A stretch of DNA of 33,669 nucleotides from an uncultured Lachnospiraceae bacterium. Lineage in GTDB: Bacteria > Bacillota > Clostridia > Lachnospirales > Lachnospiraceae. The position numbers and the translations under genes are program-made. Below the pieces are notes generated by a model, which made no database searches, had not been told where the DNA came from, and saw only the letters and a list, made by a program, of their open reading frames with translations. Positions 14,445-21,938 of this stretch are shown one piece after another (position 1 is the stretch's first letter; the number at the start of each line of letters is the position of its first letter). Where the stretch lies: assembly GCA_937910785.1 (NCBI GenBank), contig CALDLG010000033.1, positions 1-33,669 of the forward strand, given 5' to 3'.

Positions 14445-15647
14445 ATGATAACGAATCAGCTAACGGTGACAGAGAATAAAAAAACAGCGAGTCAAAGGTT
14501 CTGGAATTTTGTAGATAAAGGAGATACCGCAGAATTACAGCTTTTTGGAACCATACAGTCCGAAGAAGACTGGTGGAATGAGGACTGTGTTACTTACCGA
14601 AACTTTATAAATGAACTTAACGGACTCGGAGATAAAAAGTACATAAATGTAATGATTCATTCCACTGGTGGTGACGTATTTGCAGCAAATGCAATATATA
14701 GCGCCCTTGTAATGAACAAGGCAGCGATAACTGGAACAATCATTGGAATCTGTGCAAGCGCGGCGACGATCGTATTGATGGCATGCGACAGCCGGAAGAT
14801 TGCAAAGAATGCTATTTTGATGGCACATAATCCGTCGGTATCACTGTGGGGATCTTATCAGGCCGAGGATCTCCTGCAGATGGCGGAAGTAATGAGTCAG
14901 GTGAAGAAAAGCATTGTAGCAGCATATATGGAACGCCTGAATAAAACAGAAGACGAAATTAATCTGCTTATGGATGAAGAAAGCTGGTATGTCGGTCAGG
15001 AAGCGGTAGATGCCGGTTTTTGTGACAGTGTAATTGAGCCGGATTTTCAGAACGGTGATTTTTCAAATCATTTTATGGTGGATGGAATTCCATATAGTTT
15101 TCAAAACTATGTAGAAAAATTCGTTCCGGATAATATTCGAAAAAAGGTTCGGGATCTTTCTGAAATATATTCGAAAGAAACAGGAACTTTTTTTGATACA
15201 AAAAAAATAACACAGAAAGGAAATGAAAAGATGGAAGAAAATGAAAAAAATACACCTGCGATTACAGATGTGACAGGATTAAAAGCGGCATATCCGCAGT
15301 TGTGTGAACAGATCGAAGAGGATGCGGTTTTGACAGAAAGAAAAAGAATGAAGGCAATCGATTCGATTGCTGCCGGAATTCCGGAAGATGTGCTTATGAA
15401 GGCGCGGTATGATGATCCAATTTCGGCGGCGGATCTGGCGCTTGCGCAGATGAAAGCCAATAATGCGGCAGGACAGCAGTTCCTAAATGAAATGATTGGA
15501 GAAATACAGAACTCCGGCGCTGCAGAGGTGAGAGCGGAACCTAATGAGGGATACGATCCGGAAGGACAGAAAATGGTAGAAAATGCGCAGAAGGTTACTG
15601 GATTTGCTGCGAAACTTAAAAATGATAAAAGGAGGATGAGAGGATGA
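14445..15647 (+). CDS. Head maturation protease, ClpP/S49-like (lambda GpC type)
   Basis: This 400-aa protein has an N-terminal ClpP-like serine protease domain (about residues 28-205): strand INVMIHSTGGDVFAANAIY, catalytic Ser 105 in GICASAATIVLMA, His 128 in ILMAHNPSV and a following helical region with DEESWYVGQEAVDAGFCD. It should process portal, scaffold and other head proteins during maturation. The C-terminal part (about 263-400) is Glu/Lys/Ala-rich and scaffold-like, and an internal start inside the gene would express it alone. GAAGGGAGACA precedes the start. The stop overlaps the next ATG. Confidence 0.9.
   Translation: MITNQLTVTENKKTASQRFWNFVDKGDTAELQLFGTIQSEEDWWNEDCVTYRNFINELNGLGDKKYINVMIHSTGGDVFAANAIYSALVMNKAAITGTIIGICASAATIVLMACDSRKIAKNAILMAHNPSVSLWGSYQAEDLLQMAEVMSQVKKSIVAAYMERLNKTEDEINLLMDEESWYVGQEAVDAGFCDSVIEPDFQNGDFSNHFMVDGIPYSFQNYVEKFVPDNIRKKVRDLSEIYSKETGTFFDTKKITQKGNEKMEENEKNTPAITDVTGLKAAYPQLCEQIEEDAVLTERKRMKAIDSIAAGIPEDVLMKARYDDPISAADLALAQMKANNAAGQQFLNEMIGEIQNSGAAEVRAEPNEGYDPEGQKMVENAQKVTGFAAKLKNDKRRMRG
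15231..15647 (+). CDS. Nested scaffold protein from internal start (Nu3-like)
   Basis: In the frame of the protease gene, ATG at 15231 (codon 263) has AAAGGA nine bases upstream and begins a 138-aa product, MEENEKNTPAITDV onward. It is rich in Glu, Lys, Ala and Met with probable helices, as scaffold proteins are. In lambda, gene Nu3 is nested in C in the same way. The internal ribosome binding site supports separate translation, but this is inferred from sequence and analogy only. Confidence 0.65.
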   Translation: MEENEKNTPAITDVTGLKAAYPQLCEQIEEDAVLTERKRMKAIDSIAAGIPEDVLMKARYDDPISAADLALAQMKANNAAGQQFLNEMIGEIQNSGAAEVRAEPNEGYDPEGQKMVENAQKVTGFAAKLKNDKRRMRG

Positions 15648-16015
15648 AAATGTTCGAACAGATTGGAGAATTTAAGCCGGATTCTTTAATTGCCGGAAAT
15701 GAATTTCCCATATTGAAAGAGGGAATTGGATTAAAGGCCGGGTATGGCGTGTTAAAACGTGGATCACTGATTATGAAAGAGAATGGGGCCGGGTATATAG
15801 CGGGAACCGGAGAAGCCACTGAGGTGTTTGGCATTCTGACGGATGATGTTGACACAGGGGAAGATGAAGCAGGCGATAATATTCCGGCAACGGTATATCA
15901 GACCGGGGAATTTAATCGTGATGATGTTATTGTTTCCGGGGATAATACAGCAAATTATGAGGACGACATGAGGAAAGCGGGAATTTATCTTCGCAGCGTC
16001 CAGAATTTTGAATAA
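15644..16015 (+). CDS. Head decoration protein (lambda GpD-like)
   Basis: This 123-aa protein lies exactly between the protease and major capsid genes, where lambda has gpD. It has the beta-rich composition and a phrase like GYGVLKRGSLI followed by ATEVFGILTDDVDTG, as in head decoration proteins, which bind as trimers on the expanded shell and stabilise it. The start overlaps the protease stop (ATGA) after GGAGGATGAGAGG. Function is from family and position. Confidence 0.8.
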   Translation: MKMFEQIGEFKPDSLIAGNEFPILKEGIGLKAGYGVLKRGSLIMKENGAGYIAGTGEATEVFGILTDDVDTGEDEAGDNIPATVYQTGEFNRDDVIVSGDNTANYEDDMRKAGIYLRSVQNFE

Positions 16016-16036
16016 TATACAGGAGGTGCATTAAGA

Positions 16037-17074
16037 ATGGCAGAATACACGACAAGGGAAATGATAGAGGCAATTGATCAGACGCCGCCGGTCCGTTCCT
16101 TTTTTCAGAAGACATTTTTCCCCGGAGACCAGACACATGTTACCGAAGAGGTTGAGTTTGATGTACGCAAGGGAAAAAGAATCATGGCGCCGTTTGTAAG
16201 TCCGCGCAAAGGTGGCAAGGTTATTAAGCGTCAGGGGTATAAAACAAATCAATTTAAGACGCCAAAGATCGCACCGGAGAGAGTGGTTACCATTGATGAT
16301 ATCTCCAAACGGTCAATAGGGGAGAATATCTATTCCAGGAAAACACCATCTGAAAGAGAAGATGAGCTTCTTGCAAAAGACATGACAGATCTGGAGGAAT
16401 CTATCGACAGAAGAAAAGAATGGATGTGCAGACAGGTCCTTTATGAAGGCAAGCTGGATGTTAAGGATGAAGAGGAAGGCGTGGATTTCCAGATTGATTT
16501 CGGATTCTCAAATATTGTGGTGCTGGGGGAAAATGAGCAGTGGAAGCTTGAGACAGTTAATCCGCTTTCGATATTTAAAAGGCTTCGCAAGAAAATAATA
16601 AAAGAGACTGGGCGTGCGCCGGACATTGCGGTTTTCGCAACGGATGCCATTGAGGATTTTATAAATAACAAACATGTAATGAATGCAATGGATGTTCTGA
16701 GAATGAAGAATATCGTAATTGAGCCGCGCGTTATCGACCCGGCGCTGACATTTTATGGACGTATAGCGGAACTGGATCTTGACATCTACACTTACGAAGA
16801 ATGGTTCCTGAACGATGAAGGGGAAGATGAATCCATGACGCCTCCCGGAACAGTTCTTTTGGGACATTCTGACGGTGAGGGACAGATTGAGTATGGACTG
16901 GTCACACAGATGGAAGAAAAGAAATTCCATTCTTACGAAGGAAAACTTGTTCCTAAGGTATGGGTAGATGAAACCGATGAGGTTAAGAAGGTAAGAATGA
17001 CCTCCAGACCGCTCCCGCGTCCGTTTGACGTGGAATCCTGGGCAGTTATTTATATGAAGGGAGAAAGAGCATGA
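16037..17074 (+). CDS. Major capsid protein, lambda GpE family
   Basis: This 345-aa protein has the length of lambda GpE (341) and its pattern: FDVRKGKRIMAPFVSPRKGG near residue 40-60, RVVTIDDISKRSIGENIYS at about 85-105, IAVFATDAIEDFINNKHV in the centre, DLDIYTYEEWFLNDEG, and MTSRPLPRPFDVESWAVI at the end. It forms the capsid shell with an HK97-like fold. It follows a strong AGGAGGTGC ribosome binding site, and its stop overlaps the next start (ATGA). Confidence 0.93.
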   Translation: MAEYTTREMIEAIDQTPPVRSFFQKTFFPGDQTHVTEEVEFDVRKGKRIMAPFVSPRKGGKVIKRQGYKTNQFKTPKIAPERVVTIDDISKRSIGENIYSRKTPSEREDELLAKDMTDLEESIDRRKEWMCRQVLYEGKLDVKDEEEGVDFQIDFGFSNIVVLGENEQWKLETVNPLSIFKRLRKKIIKETGRAPDIAVFATDAIEDFINNKHVMNAMDVLRMKNIVIEPRVIDPALTFYGRIAELDLDIYTYEEWFLNDEGEDESMTPPGTVLLGHSDGEGQIEYGLVTQMEEKKFHSYEGKLVPKVWVDETDEVKKVRMTSRPLPRPFDVESWAVIYMKGERA

Positions 17075-17541
17075 GATACAGGACGAAGGTAATCGTTGTA
17101 ACAGGTGGCAGGGAATATCAGCCGGGAGAACTTCTTCCGGCTGATATTTCGGCGGCGGATCTGGATTTTTTGAAAGAAAAAAAATTCGTTCTCCCAGCGG
17201 ATATTCCGTCAGTTGCAAAGACGAAGGATGATGATTCCGGGCATGATGCGGATATTCCGTCAGTTGCAAAGACGAAGGATGATGATTCCGGGCATGATGC
17301 GGATATTCCGTCAGTTGCAAAGACGAAGGATGATGATTCCGAATTTGATGAAAGGGACCCGGATGAACTCAAAAGTCCGGAGGATATAAAGAAAATCCGT
17401 TCTAAAAAGGAGCTGGCCGTGTACGCGGATTCAATTGGTCTTTATCTGGAGGAGGCATTTGAGGAAAAAGGACTGAAAGAGCTGCAGGAGGAAATTATAA
17501 ATTTTCAGGAAGAAAAACTGAATGAGTGCGATGCAGAGTAG
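17071..17541 (+). CDS. Head-tail region protein with 17-residue tandem repeats
   Basis: This 156-aa protein has three parts. Residues 1-42 (MRYRTKVIVVTGGREYQPG, then LLPADISAADLDFLKE) resemble small head-completion proteins. Residues about 43-93 are three near-identical 17-residue repeats ADIPSVAKTKDDDSGHD. Residues about 100-156 (LKSPEDIKKIRSKKELAVYA, then GLKELQEEIINF) look like a HeH/LEM helical domain. In related phages genes in this position encode small accessory head proteins. The repeats form an acidic linker and look recently multiplied. Confidence 0.7.
   Translation: MRYRTKVIVVTGGREYQPGELLPADISAADLDFLKEKKFVLPADIPSVAKTKDDDSGHDADIPSVAKTKDDDSGHDADIPSVAKTKDDDSEFDERDPDELKSPEDIKKIRSKKELAVYADSIGLYLEEAFEEKGLKELQEEIINFQEEKLNECDAE
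17197..17340 (+). repeat. 51-bp in-frame tandem repeat, three copies
   Basis: Units starting GCGGATATTCCGTCAG begin at 17197, 17248 and 17299, a constant period of 51 bases. The first two are complete and, by eye, identical in their cores; the third ends at 17340 before diverging sequence. Since 51 is a multiple of three, gain or loss of units keeps the frame. The repeat codes for a 17-residue acidic linker unit. Confidence 0.95.
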
Positions 17542-17555
17542 AGGAGTAGTGCCAT

Positions 17556-17894
17556 ATGCTGTCGTTTAAGGAACAGATAAAGAAGGATATCAGATCCGTT
17601 TTTATGAATTTTGAAGAGTTTGGTGAAATACACAAACTGAATGGAAAGAAAAAGCTTGTTATCGTTGACGAAAATGAGCTGACGGAACGTGAAAAACGGA
17701 TGAAAAACCGCGCTGCAAACGGCATAGATGAACTGCATAAAAAGCAGGTTTTATTTTATATCGAAGCAGAAAAATTTGGTCCAATTCCGGAGCCGGGGAA
17801 AGTGCTTAACTTTGATGGGAAGGAATATCTCATAACCGAGGCCACAAATGAAGAAGGCATTTATTCAATCAGTCTGGAGGCAGCAAGATCATGA
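17556..17894 (+). CDS. Head-tail connector protein (FII/stopper-like)
   Basis: This 112-aa protein is in the position of lambda gpFII, between capsid and tail-completion genes. The N-terminal MLSFKEQIKKDIRSVFMNFE plus FGEIHKLNGKKKLVIVDEN and the C-terminal FGPIPEPGKVLNFDGKEYLI form the pattern of ATPase-less phage head-tail adaptors. It should close the portal and receive the tail. The start follows AGGAGTAGTGC at some distance; its stop overlaps the next ATG. Confidence 0.7.
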   Translation: MLSFKEQIKKDIRSVFMNFEEFGEIHKLNGKKKLVIVDENELTEREKRMKNRAANGIDELHKKQVLFYIEAEKFGPIPEPGKVLNFDGKEYLITEATNEEGIYSISLEAARS

Positions 17895-18526
17895 TAATCA
17901 TAAAATTATCGCCTGAGCAGTATCTTTCCATGCAGAAGCATTTGGAGGAAGCCTCCAGCGTAGGCAAGAATGATATGGCAAAAGAAGCTATGCGAAAAGC
18001 AATCAGGGAGACTGCAAAAGGACTGAAAGAAAAACTGTATGCAGAGACAAAAAAGGAATATACGATCAAGCGGTTTAAGAAGAGTAGTATAAGGGTACTA
18101 AATCCGACGAAAAGGCTTCTGCGGGCGATTCTGGAGGTGGAAGGAGAACCGCTTGGCCTTAGAGGTTCCTATAAAAACAGGAAGAACGGGAAACGAAAAG
18201 GCGCAAGCGCGATGGTTAAAGCAGGCGGACAGGTAAGGGAACTCATATTATCGTCTGGTGGCCGCGGGTATAAAGCGTTTGTAACGACGGTAAAAAATGT
18301 TGCAAAAGATGGAACGGTATCGGAACATACAGGAATTTTCCAGAGGGTGCCCGGGAAAAAAATGAGAGCGCATCCTGAAAAAGAGGCAATAAGGCAACTT
18401 TATGGACCGGCAAGGTCAAAGGCAGCCGAAAGCACATACCGGGAAAAGCTGGAGCCGGGCATGCAGAGCGAATTGTCATATCACCTGCACAGGCATATAA
18501 ATGAAGTAGTCTACGGAAGGAGATAA
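17891..18526 (+). CDS. Tail completion protein, lambda GpZ-like
   Basis: This 211-aa protein resembles phage minor tail protein Z: helical N-terminus (MAKEAMRKAIRETAKGLKE), a basic middle (GSYKNRKNGKRKGASAMVKA), then the strand-rich GIFQRVPGKKMRAHPEK and the conserved end LYGPARSKAAESTYREKL followed by a helix ending HRHINEVVYGR. In lambda GpZ (192 residues) joins tails to heads. It overlaps the connector gene by four bases and the next GTG lies two bases after its stop. Confidence 0.8.
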   Translation: MIIIKLSPEQYLSMQKHLEEASSVGKNDMAKEAMRKAIRETAKGLKEKLYAETKKEYTIKRFKKSSIRVLNPTKRLLRAILEVEGEPLGLRGSYKNRKNGKRKGASAMVKAGGQVRELILSSGGRGYKAFVTTVKNVAKDGTVSEHTGIFQRVPGKKMRAHPEKEAIRQLYGPARSKAAESTYREKLEPGMQSELSYHLHRHINEVVYGRR

Positions 18527-18528
18527 CA

Positions 18529-19089
18529 GTGACAGCTTACGAGTTACAAAAAGACATTGCGGAGGAAGTAGAGGGAATTCTTAAATGTATGCTTTTAAAG
18601 GATATTGAAGGCAATCTGGTACATATGAAGGCATTTCCGCAAAGGCTTCCCAAACGGTTACAGAATGTCCGCACAACGGATACAGATAATGACGATGCAG
18701 AAATATCAGATGAGGCCGTAATGTCTGATGATGGTGGTGTGGCAGAGGAAATCTATGGAGATGATCCTTATCCGTATTGTGTTGTAAAGGTTAATTCTGG
18801 AGAATTGGACCCGGTGCAGGGAGTGCAGGAAATACAGACGTTACTGATTTTTGGAATTTACGATAATGATGCGGAATGCCAGGGGCATCACACGATATTA
18901 AATATGATACATAAGGTTTCCGAGCGGTTTACGAAAAACCCGTATCTGAAGGAGAAATATCGATTGAATTTTGATGCCGGCATTACATGGTTAGTGGATG
19001 ATGAGGATCAGTACCCCTATTATTTTGGGGCGATGGAAATGACATGGGATACGTTTTTTGCAGGATTGGAGGGTGGCAGGTATGCATGA
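18529..19089 (+). CDS. Tail terminator-like protein
   Basis: The GTG start is supported by AAGGAGAT seven bases upstream. The 186-aa protein has a conserved-looking core DDPYPYCVVKVNSGEL, EIQTLLIFGIYDNDAECQGH and a C-terminal FGAMEMTWDTFF. Position after GpZ and before the sheath gene matches the tail terminator (lambda GpU-like) or tail completion role. Residues 45-75 form an acidic, probably disordered insert. The family is assigned from gene order more than from motif. Confidence 0.6.
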   Translation: MTAYELQKDIAEEVEGILKCMLLKDIEGNLVHMKAFPQRLPKRLQNVRTTDTDNDDAEISDEAVMSDDGGVAEEIYGDDPYPYCVVKVNSGELDPVQGVQEIQTLLIFGIYDNDAECQGHHTILNMIHKVSERFTKNPYLKEKYRLNFDAGITWLVDDEDQYPYYFGAMEMTWDTFFAGLEGGRYA

Positions 19090-19369
19090 AAGGAAAAAGA
19101 TACAGCAGAGGGAAGAGGGAAAGGTAACCATAATTTATCTGGGGCCGGAAATTCCCGGAGTCGTGGCGGCGGGGGCAGTTTTTAAGAACGGCCTGACAGA
19201 AAAACTTAAAGAGAGTGTGGAAGAGCTCCCGGCGATACACCGGCTGTTGGTACCGGTAAAAGATGTCGTAAAAATGAAAAAAGAATTGAGCAAAGAAGCG
19301 TCAGCCGCAAGGATTTGTTTTAAAATAGTTGCGGAATATGCGGCGCGGAAAGGAGTTTCAAAAGCATGA
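19082..19369 (+). CDS. Hypothetical protein before tail sheath (95 aa)
   Basis: I use ATG at 19082, which follows GGAGGGTGGCAGG and overlaps the previous stop by eight bases; an in-frame codon at 19058 lies inside the preceding gene. The 95-aa product is basic, with a strand (KVTIIYLGPEIPGVVAAGAVF) and a helical C-terminus. In related phages a small gene of this type lies between tail terminator and sheath. Its function is unknown. It ends four bases into the next gene. Confidence 0.65.
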   Translation: MHERKKIQQREEGKVTIIYLGPEIPGVVAAGAVFKNGLTEKLKESVEELPAIHRLLVPVKDVVKMKKELSKEASAARICFKIVAEYAARKGVSKA

Positions 19370-20841
19370 TTATGAATTTGAAGGAATATCCTCATGGCGC
19401 GCGGGTTGAAGAAGAGGGAAGCTATATCGCAGCACCGGTAACCGGCACCGCCGGTTTGCAGGTGATTTTTGGAACCGCACCGGTGAACCTGACAGAGAAT
19501 CCGGAAGCGGCGGTAAATACACCGATCGTTTGTCGGACAATGAAAGAAGCGCAGGAAAAACTGGGGTACAGTGACGATTATAAGAAGTATACTTTATGTC
19601 AATCTATGTATGCGTCCTTTTGCGCATTTGTGGTTGCACCAGTTATATTTATTAACGTGCTGGACCCGGAAAAGCACAGGAAAGAGAACGCGGAGAAGGA
19701 ATATACGGTGGTTTCCGGCCAGGTGTTTCTGGAAGAGGAAGGTGTTCTTAGAAAAAGCGTTGTCGTAAAAAGCGGGGAGGAAACTCTGCGGGATACGGAC
19801 TATCTTCTTACCTTTTCTGACAACGGAAAACTGATTATTACGATGGTTTCCGAGAAAGCGGCGGGACTTGCAAAGGTGAGTATTACATCCGCCTCCATCG
19901 CGCCGGAACAGGTAACGGCGGAAGACATCATCGGAGGTTATGATGCGGAAACAGGAAAAGAATATGGGCTGGAAGTAATGCGGCAGGTATATCCAAGAAC
20001 GGGAATGACTGCCGCATTTATCATGGCTCCCGGATGGAGCCATAAACCGGAAGTGGCAGCTGTTATGATTGCGAAATGTGGTTCGATCAATGGCGCATTC
20101 ATGGCCGAGACTCTGATTGACATTGATACGGAGACCGCCAGGAAACATACGGATGTGGAGGTCTGCAAAAAGGAAAACGGATATGTGGATTCACATGCGA
20201 TTGTGCTGTGGCCGAAAGTTGTTATGGGAGGCAGACAGGTTTATCTGTCAGCGGCATATGGCGCAATGGCCGCCCATATGGATGCTAAGAATGATGATGT
20301 ACCCAACATTTCTCCGTCGAATGTTCTGATAAATGCCGAGGCGGCAGTGACAGAAGATGGAACGGAAATTTTTATGGACAGGCAGCAGGCAAATATGCTT
20401 AACGGTATTGGAGTTGTAACGCTGCTTTATGAGGCGGGCTGGCGGGCATGGGGGAACAATACGTCTGCGTTCCCGGACACAAAGGAATTAAAAGATCGGT
20501 GGATTAACTGCAGGAGAGTATTTTCATGGATCGCGAACAGTTTAATTACGACATACCATGAGAAGGTTGACAGCCCGGCGAATTACCGTCTGATTGAAAA
20601 TATCTGTGATTCTGAAAATATACGGCTGAACAGCTTTGTTTCTGCCGGAAAGCTTGCGGGAGGCAGAATCGAGTACAACGAGGAAGAAAACAGGGTCGAA
20701 AATCTTCTGAGCGGTCAGGTGGTTTTTCATGTGTATATCGCTGCGTATACGCCGGCGGAAGATATTCTGTTTATCCTTAAATTCGATCCGGAGATGTTAA
20801 AAGAAAATCTTACAGGGACAGGGACGGGAGGTGAATCATGA
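19366..20841 (+). CDS. Contractile tail sheath protein
   Basis: This 491-aa protein marks the phage as contractile. Typical features are the N-terminal LKEYPHGARVEEEGSYIAAP, then VTGTAGLQVIFGTAPVN, the domain containing MRQVYPRTGMTAAFIMAPGW and a C-terminal portion with LINAEAAVTEDGTEIFMDRQ, then GVVTLLYEAGWRAWGNNTSA and SNVLINAEAAV-type strands. P2 gpFI has 396 residues, so this is somewhat longer. It assembles around the inner tube and contracts on host contact. The ATG at 19366 overlaps the previous gene; an ATG two codons later is an alternative. Confidence 0.92.
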   Translation: MIMNLKEYPHGARVEEEGSYIAAPVTGTAGLQVIFGTAPVNLTENPEAAVNTPIVCRTMKEAQEKLGYSDDYKKYTLCQSMYASFCAFVVAPVIFINVLDPEKHRKENAEKEYTVVSGQVFLEEEGVLRKSVVVKSGEETLRDTDYLLTFSDNGKLIITMVSEKAAGLAKVSITSASIAPEQVTAEDIIGGYDAETGKEYGLEVMRQVYPRTGMTAAFIMAPGWSHKPEVAAVMIAKCGSINGAFMAETLIDIDTETARKHTDVEVCKKENGYVDSHAIVLWPKVVMGGRQVYLSAAYGAMAAHMDAKNDDVPNISPSNVLINAEAAVTEDGTEIFMDRQQANMLNGIGVVTLLYEAGWRAWGNNTSAFPDTKELKDRWINCRRVFSWIANSLITTYHEKVDSPANYRLIENICDSENIRLNSFVSAGKLAGGRIEYNEEENRVENLLSGQVVFHVYIAAYTPAEDILFILKFDPEMLKENLTGTGTGGES

Positions 20842-21377
20842 GCGAGCGGAATAAGAAATTAATCTATCCGGAGGTAATCGATTATTTTAACGTTTACAAT
20901 AGAGCGGATAAACTGATGGGAATTTCCGGCGAGATAAATCTGGCAGAATTGAGCGCCATAACAACGGAGATCAAAGGCGCTGGAATTCTCGGTTCATACA
21001 ATACGGCAGTAATCGGTATGTTTAACAGCATGCAGCAGGAAATACCCTTCCGCATGATTAATACGGAATTCTTTGATCTGATGGATACAAGCCAGCAGGC
21101 TGAAATTGTTCTGCGGTCTTCGGTTCAAAATGTAAATAAGTCTTCCGGCGGCGCTTTAAGTACACAGGGAATGCGCCTTGTGTTCCGGGGGCGTCCGACG
21201 GCCTTTAAACCGGGAAAGATACAGATCGGAGATATGATGAATGCTTCTGTAACGCTGGAGCTTACATACTACCTTATCGAGATGAACGGCGAAAAGAAAA
21301 TGGAACTGGACAAATTGAATGAAATCTACATCGTAAACGGCAAGGATGTGCTTGCGGAAATCCGGAAGCAGTGTTAG
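20838..21377 (+). CDS. Major tail tube protein (P2 gpFII-like)
   Basis: This 179-aa protein follows the sheath gene with a four-base overlap, exactly as FII follows FI in P2. Pattern: KLIYPEVIDYFNVYNRADKL, EINLAELSAITTEIKGAGIL, MQQEIPFRMINTEFFDLMD and a final KMELDKLNEIYIVNGKDVL. It polymerises into the inner tube through which DNA leaves the capsid. Length agrees with P2 FII (172 residues). Confidence 0.92.
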   Translation: MSERNKKLIYPEVIDYFNVYNRADKLMGISGEINLAELSAITTEIKGAGILGSYNTAVIGMFNSMQQEIPFRMINTEFFDLMDTSQQAEIVLRSSVQNVNKSSGGALSTQGMRLVFRGRPTAFKPGKIQIGDMMNASVTLELTYYLIEMNGEKKMELDKLNEIYIVNGKDVLAEIRKQC

Positions 21378-21414
21378 TCTAAACGTCCGATAAATTGGAC
21401 AGAAAGGAAAGAAA

Positions 21415-21774
21415 ATGGATAAAATAGAGGAAAACATGAAAACAATGAATGAACTGGAGGAAGCTGTGAAGGCAAAGGGAGAGAATCCTTATATAATTCC
21501 ATTGAAGACTCCCGTTAAATTCGAAGGAAAGCAGTATGACTGTATCGATTTGACCGGACTGGAAGATTTACGCGCCACTGATCTGATCGCAATCAACAGA
21601 CGACTGTCCGTCATGGGGACCGGAGAAGCTTTTGCGGAGAATTCGCTGGAATATACACTTCATCTTGCCGCTGCCGCGACTGCGCTTCCCATAGAATTTT
21701 TTGAACAGTTAAAGATCAATACCGCAATGCGCGTTAAATCTCGTGTATTGCTTTTTTTGTTCAGGCAGGATTGA
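21415..21774 (+). CDS. Tail assembly chaperone, zero-frame product (gpE-like)
   Basis: This 119-aa protein lies between tube and tape measure genes, where P2 has E and lambda has G. Pattern: PLKTPVKFEGKQYDCIDLTG, then LRATDLIAINRRLSVMGTG and LHLAAAATALPIEFFEQLK. It should coat the tape measure during tail assembly. Near its end (21753) lies a slippery sequence allowing a longer product by -1 frameshift. Start preceded by AGAAAGGAAAG. The final codons (LLFLFRQD) lie on the slippery run. Confidence 0.88.
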   Translation: MDKIEENMKTMNELEEAVKAKGENPYIIPLKTPVKFEGKQYDCIDLTGLEDLRATDLIAINRRLSVMGTGEAFAENSLEYTLHLAAAATALPIEFFEQLKINTAMRVKSRVLLFLFRQD

Positions 21775-21788
21775 GCAGCCTGCCTGAA
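21753..21788 (+). promoter_or_regulatory. Programmed -1 ribosomal frameshift signal
   Basis: The heptamer T TTT TTG (21753-21759) fits X XXY YYZ with the reading frame of the chaperone. A perfect 10-bp stem follows at once: TTCAGGCAGG (21760-21769) with CCTGCCTGAA (21779-21788), 9-base loop. Slipping back one base opens a frame that runs to 21923. The hairpin is nearer than the usual 5-9 bases, so its lower pairs would be melted in the ribosome. Confidence 0.85.
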
Positions 21789-21923
21789 CTTGTAGGATTA
21801 CGCAGACTGTGCATAGAATTATCTCTTTATACGCGGACAGGTTTAGATTTTTTTCTAAACCTTCCCGTTTTCGAGCTTATGGAGACCGCAAAAGAGGTGA
21901 ATCAAATCGGCAGAAGGAAGTAA
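21759..21923 (+). CDS. Tail assembly chaperone frameshift extension (E'/GT-like)
   Basis: Entered by -1 frameshift from the preceding gene, this frame adds 54 residues (starting VQAGLSSLPELVGLRRLCIE) and gives a fusion of about 169 aa. It has no good start codon with a ribosome binding site of its own, and it fills almost exactly the gap to the tape measure gene at 21939. Lambda GpG-T and P2 E-E' use the same arrangement, where the longer form recruits the tape measure and tail tube proteins. Confidence 0.85.
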   Translation, partial: VQAGLSSLPELVGLRRLCIELSLYTRTGLDFFLNLPVFELMETAKEVNQIGRRK

Positions 21924-21938
21924 CGGGAGTGAGAGAAA

